Program-made: the position numbers and the translations under genes
NCBI GenBank assembly: GCA_019689515.1
Contig: JADGHI010000144.1
Span: forward strand, 1-8,401
Origin: Acetobacteraceae bacterium
Lineage (GTDB): Bacteria; Pseudomonadota; Alphaproteobacteria; Acetobacterales; Acetobacteraceae
DNA: 8,401 bases
Reading direction: 5' to 3'
Shown: positions 1 through 5,668 of the stretch, in pieces
Layout of the letters: every line of letters begins with the position of its first letter
Position numbering within the stretch: the stretch's first letter is position 1
Notes under the pieces: generated by a model
What the model saw: only the letters and a program-made list of their open reading frames with translations
What the model was told of the DNA's origin: nothing
The model's database searches: none

Positions 1-1
1 T

Positions 2-574
2 GCGCGCCCGCCTTCAGCCGCCACCGCAGGGGCCGCGGCCGGGGCGGCCGCCGGGGGCGCGGCTGCCGCCGGAGCGGCTGCGGCCGTGCGCCCGCCTGAG
101 CCCACCGCTCTGCCGCGGGGGGAGCCCGTCACGCCCCAGGTCGGCCCGGTCACCGGGTTGCCCCTGCCGCGCTTCGCCGCGCTGCGCTCCGATGAGGTCA
201 ACCTGCGCGCCGGGCCCGGTACCCGTTACCCGATCGAATGGACCTTCCAGCGCCGCGACTGGCCGGTGGAGATCATCCGCGAGCACGATGTCTGGCGCCG
301 CATCCGCGACGTGGACGGCACCGAGGGCTGGGTCCACGTCTCCACCCTCACCGGCCGGCGCAGCTTCCTCGTGCGCGGCCGCGAGGAGCGCCTGCTGCGC
401 CGCGGCCCGGAGGCGGACGCCCCGCCGGTCGCGCGGCTGCGTCCCGGGGTGGTCGGGCGGCTTCGCCGTTGCGAGGCGGAAAGCGACTGGTGCGAGGCCC
501 AGGTCGGCGGGCACCGGGGCTGGATCCGGCGCGCCGAGATCTGGGGCGTCGCTCCGGGAGAGGAGGTCAGGTAG
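2..574 (+). CDS. Tandem SH3-domain exported protein, 5' end outside the window
   Basis: The frame is open from the first complete codon at base 2, so the true start lies upstream. A GTG at 86 is only an internal codon after a long Ala/Gly-rich stretch. That low-complexity stretch (about 2-90) and the following Pro-rich segment look like a linker after a signal peptide that would lie upstream. Two bacterial SH3 (SH3_3/SH3_4-like) repeats follow. The first, about 190-357, has the hallmark VNLRAGPGTRYP and ends in GWVH. The second, about 365-553, has RRGPEADAPPVARLRPG and ends in GHRGWIRR, with two cysteines (RCEAESDWCEA). Such proteins are periplasmic or cell-wall-associated and are thought to bind peptidoglycan or proteins; no catalytic residues are present. 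The stop is TAG at 572-574. Family assignment is firm; the specific partner is unknown. Confidence 0.85.
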   Translation, partial: ARPPSAATAGAAAGAAAGGAAAAGAAAAVRPPEPTALPRGEPVTPQVGPVTGLPLPRFAALRSDEVNLRAGPGTRYPIEWTFQRRDWPVEIIREHDVWRRIRDVDGTEGWVHVSTLTGRRSFLVRGREERLLRRGPEADAPPVARLRPGVVGRLRRCEAESDWCEAQVGGHRGWIRRAEIWGVAPGEEVR

Positions 575-611
575 GCGCGATCGCGACCCGGCCAGGCCCG
601 CGCCAAGCCGC

Positions 612-641
612 TTTACTTTCGGCGCCGCGCGGTCCTAGCCT
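612..641 (+). promoter_or_regulatory. Candidate promoter of the hydratase operon, leaderless start
   Basis: A -35-like TTTACT (612-617) and a -10-like TAGCCT (636-641) are separated by 18 bases. The -10 box ends 6 bases before the ATG at 648, so transcription would begin at or next to the start codon. There is no Shine-Dalgarno sequence before this ATG, unlike the next two genes of the operon, which fits a leaderless mRNA. The same TAGCCT with an 18-base spacer recurs before the nitroreductase gene. This is inference from spacing and motif resemblance only. Confidence 0.4.
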
Positions 642-647
642 TCCGCC

Positions 648-950
648 ATGCCGGACGATACGCCCGCCACTCACGCCCCTGCGACGCATGACCTCGGGGG
701 TTCCAGCCACTTCCGCTGCACGCCGATCGACCCCGACGACAGCCCGCCCGACGCCTTCGGCCGGCGGGTGGACGCGGTGCGCCAGCTCCTCGCCCAGAAG
801 AAGATGATGACGGTGGACGAGCTGCGCCGCGGGATCGAGTCGATCCCGGAGGAGGAGTACCACGCCCTCGGCTACTACGAGCGCTGGCTGCGCGCGATCA
901 CCAAGCTGATGATCGAGAAGGGCGTGATCACGGCGGAGGAGCTGCGATGA
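648..950 (+). CDS. Nitrile hydratase beta-subunit N-terminal half as a separate protein (ScnB/ToyK-like position)
   Basis: This 100-residue protein corresponds to the N-terminal helical domain of nitrile hydratase beta. It contains HDLGG (14-18), a variant of the HDxGG motif near the beta-subunit N terminus, then DELRRGIESIPEEEYHALGYYERWL (57-81) and EKGVITAEEL (90-99), which follow the family pattern. By alignment from memory, Arg60 in the RRGIE motif matches Arg52 of the Pseudonocardia thermophila beta subunit, which hydrogen-bonds the oxidised cysteines of the metal claw. A normal beta subunit of over 200 residues continues into an SH3-like barrel. Here the protein stops and the barrel is encoded by the next gene, overlapping by 4 bases (ATGA). 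Gene position matches scnB of thiocyanate hydrolase. A short nitrile hydratase accessory protein was considered, but the HDLGG and RRGIE motifs favour a structural subunit. The ATG lacks a ribosome binding site (see promoter at 612). Confidence 0.8.
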   Translation: MPDDTPATHAPATHDLGGSSHFRCTPIDPDDSPPDAFGRRVDAVRQLLAQKKMMTVDELRRGIESIPEEEYHALGYYERWLRAITKLMIEKGVITAEELR

Positions 951-1249
951 CGGCTGCCATCGCCCCCGGCACCCGCGTTCGCGTCAAGGCCGACTGGCCG
1001 GAGGAGCGCGGGCCCTGCCACATCCGCACCCCGCATTACGTCCGAGGCCGCACCGGCACCGTGGAGCGCGTGCTCGGCGCCTTCCCCAATCCGGAGGACC
1101 TTGCCTTCGGCCGACCGGCGCCGCGCCGCATGCTCTACCAGGTGCTCTTCGACCAGCAGCCGCTGTGGAACGAGGGCAACCCGCGCGACACGGTGCTGAT
1201 CGAGATCTACGAGCACTGGCTCGAACCCGTTTCCGAAGGGAGGCACTGA
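947..1249 (+). CDS. Nitrile hydratase beta-subunit C-terminal SH3-like half (thiocyanate hydrolase alpha/ScnA-like)
   Basis: This 100-residue protein is the C-terminal SH3-like barrel of nitrile hydratase beta, encoded as a separate subunit. It opens with PGTRVRVKADWP, then GPCHIRTPHYVRGRTGTVERVLGAFPNPEDLAFG, then LYQVLFDQQPLW and IYEHWLEP. Arg27 in HIRTPHYVRG aligns by eye with Arg157 of P. thermophila beta, the second arginine contacting the oxidised claw cysteines. The HxRTPxYVRG plus NPExLAxG wording also fits what I recall of thiocyanate hydrolase alpha. The start is well supported: GGAGGAG at 935-941 lies 5 bases before ATG 947, and the ATG overlaps the previous stop (ATGA), so the two halves are probably translated in equal amounts. 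The stop at 1247-1249 is one base from the next gene. Confidence 0.85.
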   Translation: MTAAIAPGTRVRVKADWPEERGPCHIRTPHYVRGRTGTVERVLGAFPNPEDLAFGRPAPRRMLYQVLFDQQPLWNEGNPRDTVLIEIYEHWLEPVSEGRH

Positions 1250-1250
1250 C

Positions 1251-1835
1251 ATGGCCGCCCCACCTCGTCCCGAGAGCGTTGCCCTGCTGGAGAAGCTCGT
1301 CGCCGCGCTCAGCGCCAAGGGCATCCTGACCGAGGAGGAGATCGCCGCGCGCCAGGCGATCACCGACCGTGCCTCGCCGGAGACCGGCGCGCGCATGGTC
1401 GCGAAGGCCTGGACCGATCCCGAATACCGCGCGCTGCTCCTCTCCAACGGCACCGCGGCGGCGGAGGCGATGGGCGTGACCATGGCCGGCGCCCCGCCGC
1501 TCGGCGTGCTCGAGGACACGCCGACGCGCCATCACCTCGTCGTCTGCACCCTGTGCAGCTGTTATCCGCGCGCGGTGCTGGGCTATCCGCCCCACTGGTA
1601 CAAGTCGGCCGCCTACCGCGCCCGCGCGGTGCGCGACCCGCGCGGCGTGCTGGCGGAGTGGGGCACCCATCTGCCGGACAACGTCGAGATCCGCGTCGTG
1701 GACAGCACCGCCGACTATCGCTGGATGGTGCTGCCCATGCGCCCCGCGGGGACCGAGGGCTGGAGCGAGGAGCGGCTCGCCTCCATCGTCACCCGCGACT
1801 GCCTGGTCGGCGTGGCGCTGCCCAAGGTGGCCTGA
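1251..1835 (+). CDS. Nitrile hydratase alpha subunit / thiocyanate hydrolase gamma-like, cobalt-binding
   Basis: This is the 194-residue metal-binding catalytic subunit of the nitrile hydratase family, which hydrates a nitrile to an amide or, in thiocyanate hydrolase, converts thiocyanate to carbonyl sulfide and ammonia. The metal claw is Cys99-Thr-Leu-Cys102-Ser-Cys104; Thr between the first cysteines marks the cobalt rather than the iron type. In characterised relatives the second and third cysteines become sulfinate and sulfenate. Flanking blocks are typical: GARMVAKAWTDPEYR (46-60), YPRAVLGYPPHWYKSAAYRARAVRDPRGVLAEWG (105-138) and RPAGTEGWSEERLASIVTRDCLVGVALP (164-191). The TRDCL ending resembles thiocyanate hydrolase gamma as I recall it. 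Length fits nitrile hydratase alpha (about 200) better than thiocyanate hydrolase gamma (about 240), because the His-rich terminal extensions are absent. GGGAGG (1238-1243) lies 7 bases before the ATG. It is the third gene of the operon, in B-A-C order. Confidence 0.9.
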   Translation: MAAPPRPESVALLEKLVAALSAKGILTEEEIAARQAITDRASPETGARMVAKAWTDPEYRALLLSNGTAAAEAMGVTMAGAPPLGVLEDTPTRHHLVVCTLCSCYPRAVLGYPPHWYKSAAYRARAVRDPRGVLAEWGTHLPDNVEIRVVDSTADYRWMVLPMRPAGTEGWSEERLASIVTRDCLVGVALPKVA

Positions 1836-1865
1836 GCGGCGCGGCGGCGGGCTGAATGGCGCCGC
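1836..1865. terminator. Possible hairpin between convergent genes
   Basis: GCGGCGC (1836-1842) and GCGCCGC (1859-1865) form a perfect 7-bp GC-only stem with a 16-base loop. It fills the 31-base gap between the stop of the hydratase alpha gene and the stop of the convergent nitroreductase gene. There is no T-run on either side, so a classical intrinsic terminator is not shown. In DNA this GC-rich, a stem of this size can also arise by chance. Confidence 0.3.
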
Positions 1866-1866
1866 G

Positions 1867-2514
1867 CTAGTCCTGCGCGGCGCTCCAGGGCTGGCCCCAG
1901 CGGTCCTCGAAGACGAACTCGGACAGCTTGCCGCGCCCGACCGGCCCGAACTTCCCCATCGGCCAGCCGATCGGCAGGATCGCGTAGGAGTGCACCCCGG
2001 GCGGCAGGCCGAGCGCCGCCTCCGTCTCCTTCTCGAACAGCAGGTGCCGGGTCGTCAGCGTCGCGCCCAGGCCGAGAGCCCGCGCCGCGAGCAGCATGTT
2101 CTGCACTGCCGGATAGATCGAGGCGCCGGACCAGCGGTTCGGCGTCCCGCTTTCCTCGAGGCAGCAGACGATCCAGACGGGGGCCTCGTGGAAATGCTCG
2201 GTCAGGTATTCGACGGCGGCGTGCTGGCGCCGGTACTTCTCAGCGCTCACGCCGGGTGGCGGCGCGCTGCTCGCGTAGCGGGGGCCGATCACCTCGTCGA
2301 AGGCCTTCTTGTACCAGACCTGCACGGCCTTCTTGATCGCCGGGTCCTTGACCACGAGGAAGCGCCAGCGCTGGGAATTGCCGCCGTTGGCGGCGCAGAT
2401 GCCGGCTTCCAGGATCTTGCGGATCAGCTCGTCGGGCACAGGGTCCGGCTTCAGCCGGCGCATGGCCCGCGTGGTGTGCATGATCTCGAAGACCTCGTTC
2501 GTTCCTTCGGGCAT
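1867..2514 (-). CDS. Nitroreductase-family FMN-dependent oxidoreductase
   Basis: This 215-residue protein of the nitroreductase superfamily is expected to be a cytoplasmic FMN-binding homodimer using NAD(P)H. FMN phosphate-binding residues are visible in TTRAMRRLKPDPVP (14-27). The second FMN contact appears as GGNSQRWRF (44-52) instead of the common PSxxNxQPW form. The dimer-interface helix is GASIYPAVQNMLLAARALGLGATLTT (130-155), and the C-terminal flavin loop is PIGWPMGKFGPVGR (181-194). The ATG at 2514 is preferred because GGGGGAGG (2517-2524) precedes it and homologous proteins start with a short lead before the TTR motif. An upstream in-frame extension to 2691 is Arg/Ala-rich and unlike the family. 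It converges on the hydratase operon and diverges from the amidohydrolase gene. The natural substrate cannot be told from sequence. Confidence 0.88.
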   Translation of the reverse strand: MPEGTNEVFEIMHTTRAMRRLKPDPVPDELIRKILEAGICAANGGNSQRWRFLVVKDPAIKKAVQVWYKKAFDEVIGPRYASSAPPPGVSAEKYRRQHAAVEYLTEHFHEAPVWIVCCLEESGTPNRWSGASIYPAVQNMLLAARALGLGATLTTRHLLFEKETEAALGLPPGVHSYAILPIGWPMGKFGPVGRGKLSEFVFEDRWGQPWSAAQD

Positions 2515-2549
2515 GGCCTCCCCCTGTCCTCGAACGGCGGCGAAGGGAC

Positions 2550-2579
2550 AGGCTAGCCCCGCCGTGCCTGCACGGGCAA
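2550..2579 (-). promoter_or_regulatory. Candidate promoter of the nitroreductase gene
   Basis: Read on the minus strand, TTGCCC (2579-2574) and TAGCCT (2555-2550) are separated by 18 bases. This is a plausible housekeeping-type -35/-10 pair about 35 bases upstream of the ATG at 2514. The downstream leader carries the GGGGGAGG ribosome binding site. The -10 hexamer and spacer length match the element before the gene at 648. Confidence 0.45.
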
Positions 2580-2693
2580 CGCGGGCCCGCGCGGCGCCCG
2601 TTCCGGCTTGAGTCCGCCGCCGTACCGTGCGCAGATCGGCATCCGCCCGCTGTACGCCCGCCGCGGGGGAGACGTCCCGGACACGCCGCACGC

Positions 2694-3749
2694 ATGGCCA
2701 GCAACCCGAACCGCCACATCCCCTCGCCGACCCCTTACGGCCGCATCTTTCCGCCCGATCCTGCCTGGCTGGCGAAGCAGCCGCCGGAGCCGGTGCTCGA
2801 GCCCGACCTGCCGATCGTGGACGCCCACCACCACCTCTGGGACCGGCCGGACGGCAATCGCTACCTGCTCGACGATTTCCTCGCCGACCTCCGCACCGGC
2901 CACAATGTCGTCGCCACGGTCTTCGTGCAGTGCCACGCCATGTACCGCGCGACCGGCGCCGAGGAGATGCGCCCGGTCGGCGAGACCGAATTCGTCGCCG
3001 GCCAGGCGGCGATGAGCGCGAGCGGCCAGTATGGGCCCACGCGCATCGCCGCCGCCATCGTCGGCTTCGCCGACCTCGCGCTCGGGGACGCGGTGGAGGC
3101 GGTGCTGGAGGCGCATGTCCGCGCGGCCGGCGGCCGGTTCCGCGGCATCCGCCATTCCGCGGCCTGGGACGCCGATCCCGTGATCGGCAACGGGCATCCG
3201 CATCCGCACCTGCTGCGCAGCCCGGAATTCCGCGCCGGGCTGAAGCGGCTGACGGCGATGGGCCTCGCCTTCGATCTCTGGGTGTTCCACCCGCAGCTTC
3301 CGGAGGCGGTGGAGCTCGTCCGCGCCTTCCCCGACACGCAATTCATCCTCGGCCATTGCGGCGGCCCGCTCGGCTATGGACCCTATGCGGGCAAGCGCGA
3401 CGAGATCTTCCCCGTGTGGAAGGCCTCGATGGCGGAGCTGGCGCGCTGCCCGAACGTCGTCGTCAAGCTCGGCGGCATGATGATGCGCCTCGCCGCCTAC
3501 GACTACGGTGCGCTGGAGGCGCCGCCGGATTCCGCGCGGCTTGCGGAGCTCTGGCGGCCCTGGATCGAGACCTGCATCGAGCTCTTCGGCGCCGATCGCT
3601 GCCTGTTCGAGAGCAACTTCCCGGTCGAGAAGATGGGCATCGGCTACGCGGCGCTGTGGAACGCTTTCAAGCGCATCGCCGCCGGCGCCTCGCGCGCGGA
3701 GAAGGAGGCGCTCTTCGCCGGCACGGCGCGGCGGGTGTACAGGCTGTAG
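2694..3749 (+). CDS. Amidohydrolase_2 / COG3618-type TIM-barrel metal-dependent hydrolase
   Basis: This 351-residue cytoplasmic hydrolase belongs to the amidohydrolase_2 group that contains lactonases and decarboxylase-like enzymes. Metal-site motifs run in order along the barrel: DAHHHLWD (43-50, the HxH of strand 1), GIRHSAAWD (151-159), FHPQ (198-201), ILGHCGGP (218-225) and LFESNFP (304-310). In the last motif many relatives carry Asp in a SDFP/SDWP context, while this protein has Asn308 within ESNFP, as in one COG3618 subgroup. Family members open lactones or hydrolyse related substrates; the substrate here cannot be assigned, and this is not an amidase of the kind that follows nitrile hydratase. 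The ATG at 2694 has no close Shine-Dalgarno sequence (the nearest purine run, GGGGGAGA, ends about 22 bases upstream), and no in-frame start lies nearby upstream. It is divergent from the nitroreductase gene. Confidence 0.85.
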   Translation: MASNPNRHIPSPTPYGRIFPPDPAWLAKQPPEPVLEPDLPIVDAHHHLWDRPDGNRYLLDDFLADLRTGHNVVATVFVQCHAMYRATGAEEMRPVGETEFVAGQAAMSASGQYGPTRIAAAIVGFADLALGDAVEAVLEAHVRAAGGRFRGIRHSAAWDADPVIGNGHPHPHLLRSPEFRAGLKRLTAMGLAFDLWVFHPQLPEAVELVRAFPDTQFILGHCGGPLGYGPYAGKRDEIFPVWKASMAELARCPNVVVKLGGMMMRLAAYDYGALEAPPDSARLAELWRPWIETCIELFGADRCLFESNFPVEKMGIGYAALWNAFKRIAAGASRAEKEALFAGTARRVYRL

Positions 3750-3752
3750 CGG

Positions 3753-3804
3753 GCGGCGCGCGGGCGCCGCGCTGCGTCGGGGCGGGGCAGGGGACTCGCC
3801 CCGA
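3753..3804 (+). terminator. Two consecutive GC-rich hairpins after the amidohydrolase gene
   Basis: Directly after the stop at 3749 there are two perfect inverted repeats. GCGGCGC (3753-3759) pairs with GCGCCGC (3764-3770) across a 4-base loop. TCGGGGCG (3777-3784) pairs with CGCCCCGA (3797-3804) across a 12-base loop. Neither is followed by a T-run. Their location at a gene end suggests a terminator or a 3'-end-protecting structure. Confidence 0.4.
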
Positions 3805-3976
3805 TCCGGCGCGCATGGTGCTCCGCCCGCCAGCTGCCTTGGGCCGAGGGGTGCCGGTTGGTCGCCTGCGCCGCGTCTTGTGCTGCGCTGGGGAGCGCAT
3901 GAGCAACCGGGCGTATGGGCGTAGCCGGAATGCGCATCGGTACGCTCGGTGGGCGGCACCGCCCGCCGGCGGCACG

Positions 3977-4005
3977 TTGCTACCCTGTAGCCGGTTGCGC
4001 ATAGT
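3977..4005 (+). promoter_or_regulatory. Candidate promoter of the methyltransferase-MipA operon
   Basis: TTGCTA (3977-3982) and CATAGT (4000-4005) are separated by 17 bases, each matching four of six consensus positions. This would start transcription near 4012, just ahead of the ribosome binding site GAGGTGA (4016-4022) and the GTG start at 4032. The remaining gap upstream (about 3805-3976) shows no convincing gene. Confidence 0.45.
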
Positions 4006-4031
4006 CCGCTTCCCCGAGGTGATGCGAAGCC

Positions 4032-4763
4032 GTGCTGCCTTCGACCGACGCAAGCCACGCGGATCGCCGCGCCGGTACGGTGCTTCCGGCGGTGCGTGAC
4101 CGTGCCGCGGTGTGCCGTGCCGTCGCCGCGCGCTATGCCGGCGCGTCGCGGTGGGCGCGGGGCTATGTCGCGAGCAAGCTGCGCTCCGATCCGGTTGTCG
4201 CGGCGCTCCTTGCGCTTGGCGCCGTGCGGCCGTTCGGGCGCGTGCTCGATCTCGGCTGCGGGCGCGGACAGCTAGGGCTCGCGCTGCTGGAGGCGGGGTG
4301 CGCGACGGCGCTGCTCGGCCTCGACCGCGACCGAGCGAAGCTCACCGAGGCGCGTGCCGCCGCCGCTGGTCTGTCCGCCGAGTTCGCGGAGGCGGATTTC
4401 CTCGCTCCGGGCGCGGCACTGCCGGAGGCCGATACCGTTCTGCTGATCGACGTGCTGTACCAGCTTCCGGAGGCTGCCCAGCACGTGCTGCTCGCTCGCG
4501 CCGCCGCTGCCGCGCGCCGCCGTGTCCTGATTCGCGCCTTCGATCCGGCGCGGGGCTGGCGCACCGCGGTCGGCCTTGCGACGGAGCAACTCGGCCGGCT
4601 GTTCCGCGGCGAGCTCGGCCGCGCGGCGATCGTGCCGCTGCCGGTTGGCACCCTTGCCGACGCGCTGCGCGGCGCAGGCTTCGCCCGTATCGCCGTCACG
4701 CCCTGCTGGGGCGCCACGCCGTTGCCCAATGTCCTGCTGCACGCCGAACGGGAGGGCGCATGA
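4032..4763 (+). CDS. Class I SAM-dependent methyltransferase
   Basis: This is a 243-residue Rossmann-fold methyltransferase. Motif I is VLDLGCGRGQLG (71-82). The acidic ribose-binding end of strand 2 is GLDRD (96-100), followed by an AEADF acidic contact (119-123) and the strand-4 segment DTVLLIDVLYQLP (134-146). The N-terminal part (RYAGASRWARGYVASKLRSDP) precedes the core and may shape a substrate pocket. The GTG at 4032 is chosen because GAGGTGA (4016-4022) lies 9 bases upstream. Later in-frame GTGs at 4080, 4092 and 4110 are possible and would trim a poorly conserved-looking lead. Its stop overlaps the ATG of the MipA-like gene by 4 bases, so the two are cotranslated. The acceptor is unknown; a small molecule or lipid is more likely than nucleic acid, since no RNA-binding domain is visible. 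Confidence 0.8.
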   Translation: MLPSTDASHADRRAGTVLPAVRDRAAVCRAVAARYAGASRWARGYVASKLRSDPVVAALLALGAVRPFGRVLDLGCGRGQLGLALLEAGCATALLGLDRDRAKLTEARAAAAGLSAEFAEADFLAPGAALPEADTVLLIDVLYQLPEAAQHVLLARAAAAARRRVLIRAFDPARGWRTAVGLATEQLGRLFRGELGRAAIVPLPVGTLADALRGAGFARIAVTPCWGATPLPNVLLHAEREGA

Positions 4764-5668
4764 CGCGTCCGCCTTCGCTTCTGCGCCGCATCGCTGTCGC
4801 GATGCCGTTCGCGCTCTCCGTTGCGGCGCCTTCGCTGGCCGGGACGACAACGCCCTCGCCGCCGGCATCGCCAGTGCCCGCGCAGGAGCGGCTTCCGCTG
4901 TTCGAGATCGGCATCCTCGGCGGCGGCGGCTACGTGCCGGACTATCCTGCTGCGGAGCAGAGCCGGCTGCGCGGCATCATCTCGCCCTCCATCACCTATC
5001 GCGGCGACTTGCTGCGCGCCGACGAGTTCGGCGCCCGTCTGCGCGCCTGGCGCGACGGGGGCACGGAGTTCTCGCTCAGCGCCTCCGGCGCCTTCCCGGT
5101 TTCCTCGCGCGAGAACCGTGCGCGCCAGGGCATGCCCGATCTCGACTGGATGGGCGAGATCGGCCCCACCCTGCGCATCACCCTTTGGAGCGATCCCGCC
5201 GCGCCCCGGCGCGTGATCCTCGAGACGCCGGTGCGCGCGGTGTTCTCGACCGATCTGTCCAGCATCCATTTCCGCGGCTGGGTGTTCAACCCGGACATCG
5301 CCTGGGAGCAGCGCGGCCTCTTCCTCCCGCGCAGCCGCTTCCGCATCGGGCTCGGCGTGGTGCTCGCGAACGAGCGGTTCATGGACTACTTCTACGGCGT
5401 CGCGCCCGAGTTCGCGCGGCCCGACCGGCCCGCCTATCGCGCGCGCGGCGGCTATCTCGGGACGCGCCTGCAATTCAGCTATCGCGTGCCGGTCACGGAG
5501 AACCTGTCGCTGATCGCCGGCGCGCGGCTAGAGAATTTCAGCGGTGCCACCAACGCCGACAGCCCGCTGTTCCGCCGCGACTTCAATCTCAGCGTCGCCG
5601 CCGGCTTCTCCTGGACGCTCTACCGCAGCATGGAGACGGTGCCGGTGACGGCCGAGCCGCTGGAGTGA
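4760..5668 (+). CDS. MipA/OmpV-family outer-membrane beta-barrel protein
   Basis: This 302-residue protein has a signal peptide: basic start LLRR (7-10), hydrophobic core to about 25, and probable cleavage after SLA (25-27). A Pro/Ser/Thr-rich linker follows, then the family signature GGGGYVPDYPAAEQSRLRGIISPSITYRGDLLRADEFGAR (54-93). Later blocks FMDYFYGVAPEFARPDRPAYRARGGYLGTRL (207-237) and the final strand FNLSVAAGFSWTLYRS (275-290) are also typical. MipA/OmpV proteins sit in the outer membrane; MipA itself was described as a scaffold for murein-synthesising and murein-hydrolysing enzymes, while others act as channels or adhesins. The barrel strand is followed by a hydrophilic tail of about 12 residues rather than ending in an aromatic residue, which is slightly unusual. 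GGGAGGG (4750-4756) precedes the ATG, which overlaps the methyltransferase stop. A longer upstream reading in this frame is only a shadow of the methyltransferase gene. Confidence 0.9.
   Translation: MTRPPSLLRRIAVAMPFALSVAAPSLAGTTTPSPPASPVPAQERLPLFEIGILGGGGYVPDYPAAEQSRLRGIISPSITYRGDLLRADEFGARLRAWRDGGTEFSLSASGAFPVSSRENRARQGMPDLDWMGEIGPTLRITLWSDPAAPRRVILETPVRAVFSTDLSSIHFRGWVFNPDIAWEQRGLFLPRSRFRIGLGVVLANERFMDYFYGVAPEFARPDRPAYRARGGYLGTRLQFSYRVPVTENLSLIAGARLENFSGATNADSPLFRRDFNLSVAAGFSWTLYRSMETVPVTAEPLE

Noticed and set aside
86..88. GTG at 86 as the start of the SH3 protein
   Set aside because: The frame is open to the window edge through an Ala/Gly-rich linker, there is no ribosome binding site, and an exported protein would need a signal peptide that is not seen after 86.
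648..950. The first hydratase gene as a nitrile hydratase accessory (activator) protein rather than a subunit
   Set aside because: The HDLGG and RRGIE motifs and the EKGVITAEEL ending follow the structural beta subunit; an activator role in addition is not excluded.
2515..2691. A longer nitroreductase starting at 2691
   Set aside because: The extra 59 residues are Arg/Ala-rich and unlike the family, would cross the promoter-like element, and the ATG at 2514 has a purine-rich ribosome binding site.
2694..3749. The amidohydrolase as the amidase acting on the amide product of the hydratase
   Set aside because: It has the HxH/His/His TIM-barrel motifs of lactonase-like enzymes, not the Ser-Ser-Lys amidase signature or a nitrilase-fold Glu-Lys-Cys triad, and it is separated by a convergent gene.
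2553..4058. A 501-residue minus-strand open frame opposite the amidohydrolase gene
   Set aside because: It is antisense to a well-supported enzyme gene, its translation is Arg/Ala/His-rich without motifs, and long antisense frames are expected in DNA of this GC content.
4112..4759. An N-terminal extension of the MipA-like gene running through the methyltransferase gene
   Set aside because: It is the wrong frame over a clear SAM-binding domain; the ATG at 4760 has a ribosome binding site and a signal peptide follows it directly.
4163..5473. A 436-residue minus-strand open frame opposite the methyltransferase and MipA-like genes
   Set aside because: It is an antisense shadow with low-complexity Arg/Ala content and no recognisable domain.
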